Source: Hofstenia miamia (Eukaryota > Xenacoelomorpha > Acoela). Taken from it: 64,000 nucleotides of DNA. Where the stretch lies: the NCBI GenBank assembly GCA_004352715.1, contig SCFE01000096.1:1481129-1545128 (forward strand). Direction: 5' to 3'. Below are positions 10,871-25,770 of the stretch, one piece after another. The notes beneath the pieces were generated by a model, which searched no databases, had not been told where the DNA came from, and saw nothing but the letters and a program-made list of their open reading frames with translations. Each line of letters starts with the position of its first letter. The stretch's first letter is position 1. The position numbers and the translations under genes are program-made.

Positions 10871-11551
10871 GTATATAATATATATACTATATATATATTA
10901 TATGGCAAATATACTATTGAATTTTCCTAGTCATGCCGATACCGAACCGACTGTCAAAATTTTCATAACAGCAGCTACTTTATTATCAATTCGTTGTTGA
11001 AAGGGTAGTCAACGAGTTGATGAAGGGTAAGTATAGGGAATACGAGACCGCTAAGCTCATTTGCCTAGTTTCCATAAACAGGAATACAGATACACGCTTA
11101 TGTTTTACCAATATTTTCAANGCTTCAAGGCAAGAGTAAAGAGAGAATAGTAAGTACTAATAATGCCAGCACAGAAACAAGCAGTTAGGAAAAATTCGCT
11201 AAGAAGCGTGTATAGAGAATAGCTGAGTTAAGTGACAAGCACAAGCAATGTAAGAAAGAAGTTGAAACAGTAGACCATCTTTTAGCAGTCTGTGTGATGT
11301 TGGTACCTACAGAATGAGTATATATATATTATATGGCAAATATACTATTGAATTTTCCTAGTCATGCCGATACCGAACCGACTGTCAAAATTTTCATAAC
11401 AGCAGCTACTTTATTATCAATTCGTTGTTGAAAGGGTAGTCAACGAGTTGATGAAGGGTAAGTATAGGGAATACGAGACCGCTAAGCTCATTTGCCTAGT
11501 TTCCATAAACAGGAATACAGATACACGCTTATGTTTTACCAATATTTTCAA
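10675..11551. repeat. Un-merged contig overlap: 446 and 430 bp copies around a single N
   Basis: The segment 10675-11120 is repeated almost exactly at 11122-11551; the join is the single N at 11121. The left copy ends at TACCAATATTTTCAA, exactly where the right copy runs on into new sequence. The only clear difference is the length of an AT microsatellite (10871-10903 against 11319-11333). This is what an overlap between two contig ends looks like when it was not collapsed. Confidence 0.85.
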
Positions 11552-12215
11552 TGGCTCGTGCAATTCTGCCAACCAAAAGCAAAACAACTTAAGTCCAAAT
11601 TAATTCTTTTTGGGAAATCCCCTTTTTTGTTGTGTATTTATAATATTGTCCTATTGGATTTAAGTCTTTGTGTAAATTATTATTCATCATTTTCCTCATT
11701 CATATTGCTTTTATTACTATACTAGATAGACTATAGATAGAATAGGTTTGGATCTATAAAATAGCATTTAAATCCTTTTTTATGAAAAATTTGACTTAAG
11801 TTGTTTTGCTTTGGGACGGCAGAATAAATCTAGATATCATAATAATGGCCAAAATTTGTTTACCTAATTAGATAACAGGCTTAATGACATCAGATGTAGA
11901 TAGTCTCTTATTACCTACACCTGTACGTTCACTTTCAACCTAAATCTCAGGGTGTTCTTTAGAAAAAATACATTTTATTGGAAATACAAATACCTATTTT
12001 TGAGAATAACAAATTCTTACCTTGGGAGATTCGATAAATTATTGTCATTTAATTCCTGAAAAAATAATTTTCCATAAGAATTAATCATATCGAAGCAAAG
12101 AACACATCGGCTCTGGTAGAAAGTTGGTTGAGCCGATCTGCATGTTGTGTTAGAGAACAATTAAAACATTTTGATACAGTTTTATTTTACTAAATGAAAT
12201 TAAAATTCTCCCTAG
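11552..12215. other. Upstream flank or 5' intron of the D-domain gene
   Basis: AT-rich with no recognised exon. A signal-peptide exon should lie in or before this stretch but could not be identified. AGTTGTTTTGCTTTGGGAC near 11800 and CAAAAGCAAAACAACTTAAG near 11572 form a loose inverted pair. Confidence 0.35.
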
Positions 12216-12253
12216 ATATTTTACTGAGTTCGAATTGCATCAAAATATTTTAG

Positions 12254-12459
12254 TTTCCTTATATACCGAACCTTACGATCAAAGACGTTTCGCGACATGT
12301 GTAGTGTATGGTCGCAGTCACTTTAGAACTTTCGATGGACTCCACTATGAATTTCATGGAGTTTGTGAATATGTTTTGGCGCAGAGTACAGACAACAGCT
12401 TTTCTATTGTTGTCAGTCATAAAACTTGTGGTGTGGCAGAAGATAGTTGTGCTAATAGG
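12254..12459 (+). CDS. Exon 1: start of VWD1
   Basis: The frame contains ATCVVYGRSHFRTFDG, then the FHGVCEYVLAQ strand and the SHKTCG...C region, the classic first third of a VWD domain. The donor is AGG|GTAATT, phase 0. The acceptor is either TTTTAG at 12251-12253 (phase 1) or CCCTAG ending at 12215 (phase 2); both keep the frame open, so the 5' border is uncertain by 38 bases. The usual GDPH motif at the domain start is GRSH here, as is common in first D domains. Confidence 0.85.
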
Positions 12460-15400
12460 GTAATTCATACTTTATGAAATATTATATTTTATTTAACTAA
12501 ATAGACTGTTAGTAACCCATATTATGTTTTCAATACTTTGCAGTCAATTATACATATCTATTGCTTATTATATGATCTTGAAATTAAAACCATTAGTTCA
12601 GTGGCTTCACTGTAAATTTGGGGGCCTGGTGCGAGATTTCAATTCATAAATCTCAAATTTATGTATAAAACTTTCAGTAACATTTTAGTGCATACTCATA
12701 GCCTATTAGATTAGTAGGCTATGGTATACTATAGATATTTTTTCTACATATTATTTACCTCCATGATTATTGATCCTCCAAAATAGTCTTAAATTGTTTG
12801 TTAAACATATTTTTCTAATTTCGAGGCCAAATTTTTTGCTATATTTATATAATTAATTTATTATTTTGATATGTTGGGGCCCCAAAAAAACTCGAAATTC
12901 CAAACTTGGGGTGCCAAACTTGTCTAAAATTGCTTATAATAAGCCGTATTTCTATTTTTAAAGAATAAAAAATTTTATTGCCATTTGGGGGCATGGTACG
13001 GTCGCACCTCCTCAGTGCGACGCCACTGCATTAAATTCCACCATCAGTTATTACTTACAAATATCAAGTTCAAAGTTTGCAAATTTCCAATTAATTTAAC
13101 TTGAAACTTACGTATATATATTTTCTACAGAAATAACTAGACAAAGATAGAAATGTCATTTAAATAAAACTGTTAAATTTTTTACTTAAATTTACATCAG
13201 TTTAAGCAAATATTTTAAATTTCATGCTATTTATATTATGATTTAAACTTAGAATTTAAGATTGATATTTGTATTACGAATTTAAAGATCTCCTTATTTG
13301 AATTTGTTTTGCCAGATTGACAAGTAGGAACTGGTTTTTCACTAAAGAAAAATTGAACTTCCGGCATAGCTCTAATAAAACAGCAGTTTTACTTTATAGG
13401 CCACAATTCACATGCAGTTCTTGTGACAAAATTCCTTGTTGAATGTACTGGAAAATGAAGCTACATGTATATTTTGTTCAAAAGATCAATAATTGATTTT
13501 TAGATTTAAATTGTCAATTTTTATTAAATCTGCTAGCATTAAAATTGAAACAAATTTAGATAAAAATATAAACATTTTTTATGATCATCACTGGTCTTGA
13601 GATAGTTTTAGATTAGACAGTTGTAAATTAAGAAATTTCCAGAAAAAATATATTAGTCAATATATAAATTTCTAAAGGCTAAATATTTAAATGAAATCTG
13701 TTGCTGGTATGAATAATATACATCCCCTTTGAAATTTGACTTCGATCTTTTTGAAATCAAGTAATGTTAACCGAATGTTTATATTGGATACCTTCAAGAT
13801 TTCAATGTCATTAAAGGCTGCTTTTTTCAAAATATATTTCTATTACTCATGTCAACACATGTTGAGTAAATATGTTTACCTCATTCCGTCTAAAACATAC
13901 ATTTGATATGCCGAAGTCGCAAATAACGTTACTAGTGTTTCTGTGCATATTGAAAAGATTCGAATATTCCTTAAAACTACAAATGTTTTGATTTGTTGTA
14001 TTTTTGAATTTTATTACTTGTTTAATTTCCAAATCAGAGTGATTTAATCTCGCCATAGTGAATTATCTGAACATTCTAAGGCTATGAATTTGTGAAGCAA
14101 TTGGTTTTAATTACTTTGAAGAAGCCATCTATTCAAGAATTCTTGCCAATTAGCAGTTGATTAATTGTACTATTTATGAACTAGTAGCTATCAAACAATG
14201 GCTAATTAAAACGACGTAAATGCTGTACACATCTTATTAATTAAGCTATATTTTTTTATTTTTTAGGTTTATTGCTAGGGCGATTTATTGACCTAAAAAC
14301 TTAGTATTTTGATCACAAGAATCGCCCATAAAACTTAAAAATTTTGACCTTATTTGACCAAATTATAAAATTAAAACGACTTCAAGACTGAAAATTATAA
14401 TGCTTAAAGTTTTCAACAGATAAATTACGATCCTTTACTAAAAGTTTTTAGAGATGTAACAAACGTCTTACAAGAGTGACATTAGAAATTTAGCTTCATC
14501 TGTACTCAATTTTTGAACTAGATTTTCACAAAAATATAGAAATTTACTATATAAATAGTTGATTTTAACCTTATTTTGGCCTATCAAAGTATTTTAGACT
14601 ATTTTTTACCTTAAACCCATACTGAATATTTGCAATTTTTGAACTAAGAAACATTTTGACTTATTGACTTTTGCGCGGATTACTATTAAACAGACTGGTG
14701 TCAATTTAAAAGGAAAAATTTCTAGGCATTTATTACGTAATTGATATCGTCACTAAGCCAAAATCAACCACGTCAATATAATTTTTGCAAAGATAATTTG
14801 AATGCATATAAATAAAAATTTGTTACAGGTTTTATTAATCTGCGATCCTGTACTGTAATTTGAATTTTTTTTCTCCTTTACATCTGCAAACATGTAGAAG
14901 TATTATGGTCACATATTTGTAAAAGATGTTTAAATGCTTAATTATTGCTGTGCATTTGCAATGATCAATAGTTTGATTTTATAAAAACTCTGTCAATGTA
15001 TGAAAAACACAATTGTAGAACTCAATAAGATAAAAACATTTAAAATTAATCATTCTCGAAAAAGGGGTGTTAAGGGATTTCACAAATGCGTTCATGACGT
15101 CATCGTGCATGTAATGACGTCCTAAAAACATCTAATACGTTTTATCATTGCTAATTAGTTGATTTTAGTCTTGAGGTGCAATAAAACGCGAAAATTAGAC
15201 ATTTGAAACAGAGGATTTCCATAGTTGGGGGATTTAAAATTCAGCCGATTTTTTTTCATAATGATTTTGAAGAAAATCTACTCCACTTGCGGTTCAAGCG
15301 CCACTTTTTTAAAATGATCAAAATATGGACAATCCTAACATACATATACGAAACGAAAAAAAAGTGATGCGTGGCAATACTCTGGGATATTGGAGTATTC

Positions 15401-18400
15401 AAATGTTCTTATAAGCACTTACCTACGCATAGGACATGCAGCATACATATGCACAATGGAGTACCGTGGTATAGATTGGCTCATTTGGCTAACAATGTTG
15501 ATACCTCTGTTGCAATGGGAGGAAGTAAAATTTCAATATTTTATTTTGAAAATGCTTATGTTTAGAAAGTAACAGTCGTTGTTGGAGGTGATTTAAATTT
15601 AGAGCTGTCAGGTGATGTGATTACAGTGGCCGATGCAGAGTCTGGTCAGGTAGGTGTAATGCTTAAAATATGTTTTACAGTTTATCCTAGAACGCAGTGT
15701 ACAACTTCAGCACTCTTGCTGTAAACTCACAAATTGTACTTAATGACAGAAGTAAAGGTGTCATCGAAAGGCATGGAGAATACTTATACTACAAATCACC
15801 ACTTCAGTTCTCCTTAAAGTTCACTAAGGTAATTTTTTATTTTAGAATTCAATATTTCTGGACAATGAATAAATGTTTAAAACATTATTACGATCGGATA
15901 TGAAACAATATCTTTTAGGAATTTAATTAGTTTTGTGTTTGTGTATGAATTCTCTCATTATTAAAGAAATCAACACGGTTTGCTCAATGTGACATTGTGC
16001 ATTGCACATTTTAAACGTCCATATGTTCACTGTCTTTAGCTGTCTTTCTTACGCAAAGAAAATAATTACTATGCGTTATAGTGTTTTCTTAATTTATAAA
16101 TTAATGGTGGATTGATAAATACAGATTTTTCAAGTACCAAATACAAATGAGATTCTTTACCTTGAGTTGATACTTCTTACCTTGGTGACAGCATCGGCTG
16201 GTGTTGAACTTTTTGTTCAAAAGTGAACATTGAAATAATCTCCATTTTTACATTCTCTGCTAACAAAGGATTCTATGTGTCGCTATTAACTGAAAATTAA
16301 ACGAATTTTAATGTTGTTTTGTTGAAGCAATATTTACAACATTGTTTTTATTTTATAGATTCATGACAACTGGTTAACAAACAATAAGTATTTACCATTT
16401 GCATATGTAATAAATTACTTCTGATAAAAAAACATACATCATAATCCAACGAACAGAAGTAGCTGACACCATTCAGGATTTTTAAAACGCATATAATAAC
16501 ATGTCACTATTGCTTCTTTACAACAATTGCCTCTGTTTATTAAAGAACTTTGTTTAATCTCTAATATGTTTAGGAGGGTCTATTTTTTGTAACAGTCCAA
16601 AGCCCTCATTCCGGTTACATGAAGGGTCTGTGTGGTGACTACAACGATCACATCGAAAATGAGTTTACGACAAGGAACAATGAACTAGTTCTCTATGCCG
16701 CACAGTTTGCTAACTCATGGAAACTGGAGGTAAGTTCAATTAGCTTAAAATACATATGCATATGCTGTGCAGTCATACCACCATTTTCGAAATCTAAAAT
16801 TTGTCTTAAGTCTCGGTACTTGATGGAATGCCAAATTTATAGTAAATTCTAATAATTTATAAATCTATGATCAATCAAATCATTTTTAACAAATATAGTC
16901 AGAGTAATTAAAATATTTGATTGTTCAAAATTTCAAAATATGCGGAGATGAGCATTTAAATATATTTTAACCAAAAATATTTGAAATTTAATTTATTAGT
17001 ACCTTGGATCGATGACGTGTTTTTGCTTACGAATATTTAATGTTCTTGCAGAAGCTGCCCTCATGAGAAGTCAGTTGAGCTCTTTTAATATTTTGGATGG
17101 TACTCGATGAAGGAGGTTTACTTGTTAAATATATACCAATACATATAACCTCAAACAATAGCAAAGCATAATCAGCATGGAACCAATATTGTAAACTTCT
17201 CAAGGTTGAAATCCTCATACTTCCGGTGCGTTGGGCCGTCAATGCCAGGAAACGCAGAAGGCGAGCAGGCAAAATGCAATTCTCCAACCAATGATGGATG
17301 ATGCTTGGAGCACACTTAACCTGGTGAATTTTTTCCAAATAACCTATCCGTCTCCTTGAACCTTCATTAATATAAAGGAACACCACTGCGTCGACCATGT
17401 TACAATTGGACAAGGACTTGTGGAGCACTGTCAGTGACTTGTGTCACTATTGGAGAAGACATTTCCGCAGAAATTTTCTTCTAGATATCATTAAGGGGAA
17501 TGTTCTGTTCAAGACTCTGCTACATTACCGGCCTATGAATTGAATTTTGCTCTAAAATCATGAATTCTATCTCTTCAAAAGATGTCACAATTAATTCCAA
17601 GCATAATAACCTTAATATACGATTTATATGTAATAAATTACTGCTGTTCAATTTAAAATTTGTGATGTTGCATGTTTAGAACAATTGTCCTGATTCGACC
17701 CAATCGGTCCATAGATGTCTTCAATCAGATTGTCCTGATAGTATTCGGGCAAAAGCTACTGCACTTTGCAGTCAGATGAAAGATAGCTCTTTGTTTGCCA
17801 GTTGCGCTGCCTCGGTAAGTAATAAATAAAATATTTCGTTGAATGACGTAATAAACACGATTTCATGATTACATTATATGATATGATGAGTGGTCATAGC
17901 CTTCTAAATGAATAAATGCCCTTTTAGTTCATAGCCTTGTATATTATTATAACATAGACCTAATAGTATTTTTAACGATTTACTAAATTTGCTTTGTTTT
18001 AATTGAAATTTCAGTAAAATTAGGATTAACTTTAATTTTAATCTTTTCAAAATACGTTATTTAGTTAAAAAAAGTTTAGATTGCCATGTTTAAAGGAGAC
18101 TATATTATACAAGTGATGTCTAAAATATATTTTGTAATATCTTTGGTTAATCGTTCGCATTAATATATCTAGTTCCAAGTTGGAACTGAATTTTAATTGT
18201 AGGGACAATTAACAAAATTAGTAACCCGAATGTCTAAGTTGAAGTTTGGAAGACAGTGTCTTAAGGCTTTATATGTGTAAGGTTATTTCCATATTTATCC
18301 CATTTTATTAATTAATTTCAGGTTTACTTGTATAATAAAAATGTGCAAATATATAAAATTCAATTCAAATTCTTTATTCTGATTTGCAATGTTGTCCAGT

Positions 18401-21015
18401 TCAACTATTAATTCCGAACTGAGTGTAGACCACTATGCAACTGGTAGAGTATAATATTTAGATAAATTCTACATTTTTATTCAAAATGTTAAATTTGAGT
18501 TATTAGATTTTAAATTTGTATACACTAACATGTGCCAATTAGTTCAATCCAAATGCCCTCATTTTGTCTTGTCTTGAAGAGTACTGTGATGCTGCCATAG
18601 TCGATCCTGACAATGCAGTGAATGAACAAGTATGTGAGACATTCATGCTAATGGCGTCTCACTGCAACAATGAATTTAATCAGTCTATTGAATGGAGAGA
18701 AGACGACTTCTGTCCCAAAGAGTGCCCTGAAGGTAACTTTTTTCATAGCATCCTTTCTGTAGGTTTAAAACAAAACTCTCCAAATTATAATTATGATTTC
18801 TTTTATACCAATTGTATGAGCACAGTGGTTGTGGAGGAATTCAAACCATTCAGGTTCGATGCATCGTATCTAAATTATCTGCATATAAATGCAATTACAA
18901 ATGAGCAATAAAAATTTTATACATCCGCTATCCAACATATATTCACATTTATATTAGATATTTACTATTCTCCATGGTTTTTACCAAACCAAAGTGGAAC
19001 TGTCTCCTAAGTGTTATAGTACGCTTCTTGATTAGATGTTGGTTTAAAACATATAAAGTGTACAAGTAACTGTAGAGTAAAAATATCATAGAGTGTATAA
19101 AAACATTATCAATTAAATATATATATGCAAAATATGATGGAATGCAAGTGTGTTTTTTAATGAAACAAGTTGTTCAAGATCAAGATTCAACAAAAAATGA
19201 GTTAATTCAATAATGTTGTTTGCAAAATTTTCTAGCAAAAGTTTCTTACTGTTCAATTACCTATGTTAACCATCCTTGAGTTAAAAAGAGTGGTTGTGTT
19301 ATCATCCTTGCTATTTATAAAAAATGAAAATGAGTTTTTAGGAAGAATTTACAGAGAGATTGCCCCATCCTGTCCAAGAACATGTGCCACAGCAGGACAT
19401 GCACTCGATGATTCTTGTTACGAAGAGAGTGTTTCTGGATGTTTTTGTCCAGATGGCAAATACAGTGACGAAAATGGAGATTGTGTTAGCAAACAGGATT
19501 GCAAGTGCTTCTTTGAAGGCCAAAGTTATAATTATGGTGATGTAAAGACCATAGACTGTAATACTTGGTAAGAAAATTTGGTATTCCTTGTCGTGAATAA
19601 TCAATGGTCGAAGTTTTTGTTAAGAACTTAAGATGAAGACAATTGATAGATGTTAAACAGAAATTCTTTATTAGAATAATTTTATGAGAATAATGAGGCC
19701 GAAAAGGGACAAAATATAAACATAGCTTAGGCTTAAAATGTATGCTTAAATTGTTTTTTTACTCTTCAATTTTTCTGGTCCCTTGATAATTTAGGATGCC
19801 TTTAGAAATTAGAAGTTCTGAGCATTAGAAAGAGAAATACATATATAAAAGTTTCTCCTTCCTCTCTAAAAAATTCTAATTTTTAAAAGAACACTGAGTC
19901 TGAAAATGATTTAAAAAACGAAAACAACATAAAAACTATTTGTATGTCAACTTATAAAAATTAAAAACACCGCATGACGAGCAAAATTTTTTTGATATTC
20001 TTTTAATATGTGCATTTATTTCATATTATTTTTCTGAAATGATGTCATGTCTCAACATTTTCTATTATTCTACATTTCAAAGTTTTTCTACTACAGCATT
20101 TTTCCGCACTTTTCACTGAAAGAATATACAAAAATTCACGTATACTATAACAAATGTCAGAGTAACATTGATTATGCAATCAATATAAAATTCGTCCCAA
20201 ACAATGTTTTCATAAAGTTGATTTTCAAACATCCTTATTTTAACATAGCTCCTTACTTTCTCATATTAATTGAGGGAAAAATCAACCCACCTTTACTAAA
20301 GAGATTGAAAAAGATTAGGAATACATATTTGAAACCGTTAATATAAACCCCCTTTCAGTGGTCTTTAAATTGTGGCACCACTAATATATTCATTTTAAAT
20401 TTTAAACTCATGAGACCTTTTGCGAATACGATTAGAGTTTTTAGATCGAAAAATGTCAAATAATAAGCATCTATGCACAAGTGGATGCAGAATATTCATT
20501 TTATCTAGCATTTTTGACAAAATAATTTTCTCATAAGTGAATTTCAGTATGATTGCTAAATCAACGCACATGAGAAAAATAAACTTTTTGCAAAAATGGT
20601 TTCTTTTGATTCGATTGTGGAAACTCCGCACTGATATAAATGCAATTTTTTTCATTTTTTCCATTTTTGATGGGAATATATAAATTTGTTTTTAGTGAGT
20701 GTCTTGGTGGAAATTGGGAGTGCACATATTACAAGTGCGATGGTGTCTGTAAAATCGAAGGCCACAGTCACTTTAAAACCTTTGATGGGAAAGAGTACAC
20801 TTTCATTGGAACATGTGAATACGTCTTAGTTCAGGTATTCTTTATCACATTACAAAATGGAAAGTTATTAAAGAGAAACCATTTGGTTTAGACTATCATA
20901 TACGTTCAATTAAGATTTAATTGATATATGTTTAGGGTTGCCAGACATCCTGATTTATCAGGATATCTTGTGAAAACTTAATTTGTAAATTAAATTCTCG
21001 GTACAATCGTTTTGA

Positions 21016-21056
<41 letters not shown>

Positions 21057-24000
21057 TAGATATAGATATAATTTAAGCTTCAATCTAATAAAAACCAGGC
21101 TCGACAGAAGATTTTTTCAAATTCAAACAAACTGTAAATATAGAACCCAGTCTATTCTTATCCAAATCCAGTATGAATCATCGACATAAATAATTTGGGT
21201 ATTTTTCAATATCAATATGTTGTTTTTAGACAGTCTTAGTAGATCTGTGTGAGAATATATAACCAAGTTTACTATTTGAAAATTGACAGTTTACACTTTT
21301 GGTTTCATATTTCCTGTTAACGAGACTTCTAACTCTTTTCAGTGGGTAACATTTTTCAGGTCTCGCATTCAGAATTTGGGAATATAAGATGTTATTTTTG
21401 TTTTGGTGGATCCATCCGATTGTAATTGATTTTTCATATGTGATTTAAAGTTTTCAAAATGATTACAACTTGTCAATATGCTTTTTTATATAGCTTTATG
21501 AGTGCGAAATCCCAAATATACAATGAATTTGGAACGTTGTTGTTTCCACTGTGGTTTTATTTTATAGTTGCCATTAACTACTTGTCAGCTACAATTTTAA
21601 AATGTGGTCTTCAACTTTATGCAGAATACATGAATAGTGCATGACTATGCTTATTCTAAGGAAATCAACACTAATCATACTTGTGTTTCATTTGGAATTT
21701 CTTGAAATCGTATTGAAGGTTGATATTAAAAATCTGCGTGGTGCTGATTTGGCCAAAGTTTGACAGATGAAATATTCAATGATTGTAAAGCTTTTAAAAA
21801 GTTTTGTAGCCAATGCTATTTGTATTATATTTGCCCATATTGCTCTATGTATTTGAAAAAACCCTATGAAATTTATTTTAGGACTCTGTATCTGACCCCA
21901 CACTTCGATTGCGAATGCAAAGTTATGATTGTCAAGGTCAACACTCCTGTAAGAAGAGTCTCATTGCTCAGTTCGAAAACAACGAGGGTGAAGGATTAAT
22001 TTCGATCAGTCTCAAAGGGATAGAAGTCATTATTGAGGGGACAACCTACGATGAATCTAAGCTACCCAAGACGTAAAGGATGTTACTTATTGAATTTTCT
22101 GTTTTAATTTAAATAGTTTTAACGAAAAAATTTAAAAAATGATCTTTCAGCTATTACTGTTTTAAAACTGTTGAAGAGCTAATTGCGTTTTTATACATTC
22201 CATTCTACAAATACTTTGCTATAATAATCACTGGAAGTTTTTATATATACAATGAGACCATTATTGAATTAATTAGTCGTGCACAATCATGTTGCAGATT
22301 TTTGAAGCTATAAGTGAATTTTTTAAAAAGAGATAATTCTACAGAAAAAATATGCCCGATTTTCATTGAATAAAGAATGCTAAAATTTTGTAAATTTAGA
22401 ATTCAAGGCATTACAGTCTCAATGAGGACAACGCATTACATTGAAATCATTGGAAGAGGAGTGGAAATAATCTATGATACGATTAACAGAATTTCCATTC
22501 GTTTAACGTCATTCTATGAGACTAAGGTGAAGGGTCTCTGTGGTTACTTTGACTACAATCCAACGAACGACTACAGAAGTATGGATGATTCTCAAGAATC
22601 ACAGGTCTTGAATTTTGCTAATCAATTGAAAGTTGGCAATGGTATTTGTCCAAATGTTATCGCACAAGACACCGATTTATGTGGCACATACTCAATTAGG
22701 TAAAGGACGAAAAAATAATTTTAGAATAAAATCGTATATATTTTTACAAATCAGATTGTCACTCTAATTTGCTATGCAGTATCTTAGTTTTAAGTATTGA
22801 AAAGGGTTCCTCATCATTATTGAGATCGCCTTTTTCACAGTTTCATGTACATTTCATAATTAAAATTTTTATCTTTAATTATGACCCATAATTATTAGTT
22901 AGCTTACACTGGGTTTTAGCACATTTCTGATATTTTATTTCTTTTCATTAAAATATTAACATTACTAGTGAATAGAATAACCTAAAAATTATAACACATG
23001 TATGTTACTTTCCATGTGGAGACAGACTAATACATCTATTCAACGGTTTTTCAAATTTTTTCGACATGGGATAAGTTTGATTTCTTTGTGAAAAAGTTTC
23101 TAAAAAGGTGTTAGTAGGTCATAGCTCCAAGGTTGCAAGCAAACCCGATTTGAATATAACAAGTGTTTTGAACATTTCGAACATGCTTAAAACAGAAAAA
23201 CATCACAAAATTGGCAAAAAACCGATCAGACTTTAAAGGCCAGGCAAAATGGTTTTGCCCAAATATCTGAGCTAATGAGGATGTTTTCGAGTGGATATCA
23301 TCCAAAATTGCATTTCAAATGTGTGGTGTGATAGCTCTCTTTTGTGTTTGAATATTTTTGACACTAAATATATTTTATCAATGAACATTTTTTTCAGTTT
23401 TGTCAAAATTATTTATATATTGTAAATTTATCTAATTTGAATTTATTCGGAATTGGTGCCCCGACACAAACATAACTATTATACAAAAGCTCCCAGACGT
23501 AAGAAAAGTGTCAATTGTTACGGGTTTAATGAAAATAGAAATAATATATTTTACTGAGCTTAGTGATTTCCTGTATTTGATCAAAGTATTACATTTAGAG
23601 CTGCCCCTGCAAGAGCTCATTGCGCACTTTTATTAGAAAGCAGTTCTTTTGAATCCTGTCGAAATAAAATTCCTGTTGGAGCGTATTACAAACGTTGCTT
23701 AGAAGACTATTGCGCAGTATCTTCATCTGAGCACACCATGACATCTAAATGTACACAGATGAATGCTTACGCACACGATTGCATGGTTTTTGAAGGAATT
23801 AATACAGACGGATGGCGAGATGAATCCATTCTTGGAGGAATATGCGGTATGTTTCTGAGGATTTAAGGTAGTTTCATAAAACTAATGGGCTTTCAATAAG
23901 AAAGCCTTTGTTTTACAAGTAAATTTTGTATGATTTGCGTAAGTTTGTGGTTTCCAAAATACGTGCTGCTTTGGTTTTTTTACACTTTCAAACTGCGTTT

Positions 24001-25731
24001 CGGTTTCGGTTTTTAGCTAATTACTATTGGTATTGTTATTGAAGTGAAAAATACCTTTTAAAGAAAATTTCATAACTACAACTTTATAAGTATTTTGTCG
24101 TTGCTCCAAGAAACCTGCATCTTTTTTAGAAATAACATTATAGGCGACTGCTTTTGCTTGAGTATATCATGTAAATGATTCATACGCTATTTATTAAACC
24201 ACCCTGGTTATTAAAAGAGAACTCTTGTTCGATTACCACATACAATGAATAATGCCTTTAATTAAAATCTTAAGTCATTTGCTGAAGTAATTAGCAAACC
24301 TCTTGTTCATTAGCATTATCGAACATTGAACCGTGAATAATGTATCGCATAAATTTCAATACGCTATCGATGTATTGATTTCGAATTTATAGTTACCGTA
24401 TTCTCCAGACTTAATCAATATTGCAATGAAAATTCAGACTTGTACATGTTCTCCAATATTTATGTTTGAAGCGGTTGTATTACCCATATGCTTTAGATAT
24501 GACCTGTCCACATGCAGGTATGGCATTCTCTGAAAACGCACCTTCTTGTAAATATTCTTGTGAAATGAGAAGTAAGATGTCTTTGGAAGGAAAACATTGC
24601 CAATCGATACCTATGGGTGGATGCTCTTGCCCTACTGACCAGACATTTAGTCTTGAGAATAAAATTTGTATACCAACTTCTGACTGTGCTTGCTATTTCC
24701 TTGAAAAAAAGTATGCGTCAGATTCTGAGCTTGATGAGGGATGCATGAAATGGTAATTTTCTACGTTTGTTTAGTTCAATAGTTTAAACTTTTAAATGCC
24801 ATTTAGAAAGCTTTGACAATTTCAAATTTCTGTCAATTATCAATAGAATATGTGAAAGTTATAACAGTCATATTCAATTTGTGATTGCCTTCAGTATCTC
24901 TGATATGCAGAACATATAAAAAATATTGTTATTTTAGATTGAATCTTCAAATTATCTAGTGATTATTTGTACTGAAAAATTTCGAAACTTTCAAATTGGC
25001 AAAATCAATTCATTGCAATGAATTATTTATGTTACAAAATGATTGAAGCTTTTCATATAACATACCATCTAATTTTTAACTACCTTTGATCGGACTCGTG
25101 GGACTGTAGTTAAAACTGATATTCTATTTGATCTAATCTAAAACTTAGCTTATCTCTTATTCCATCATACTAATTGTAATTCAGTAGTAATGATTTTTTG
25201 CTGATTTTACTAGGATATTTTAATTTCAAATTTTTTTTAATTAATAGTTCGGTTTTAAGTACCCATCATTTTATCATAGTTTCTCAATGCAATTTATAAC
25301 TTTTTTGCAAATTATAAAATTTCATGAAATTATAATATTTTCTTGATTGTTTTAGAGTGACTAACTTTACAGCAGACACTAATTGTGAGATTTTCCAATT
25401 GACGCACTTTCACTTGAAATTAATTCTCAGATGAGTTCGAAGCCAACTATTATTTTATTATTTAGTAACTGCTCTGAAGGGGAATTCTCTTGTGAAATCA
25501 CTGAATTTTGTTCAACAGACTGTCCTGGAAATTTAGAATTTGCTGAAGACGTAGCACCTTGTATCCCTACTTGTGATAGTTATTATGCTGAAGGCGCACT
25601 GACATGTGATATGGGTTAGTATTGGAGTTGTTATTTAATGATGAAAATTTTTGTTTACTATAAACAGTTGCATTTATGGATATGAAAAACAATCTGTTAT
25701 TTATTTTATATATATTTAGATATTTTTAGAT

Positions 25732-25770
<39 letters not shown>

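Noticed and set aside
17027-17428. 133-codon minus-strand frame in intron 4
   Set aside because: No family resemblance and no supported splice borders; kept only as an unidentified higher-GC insert.
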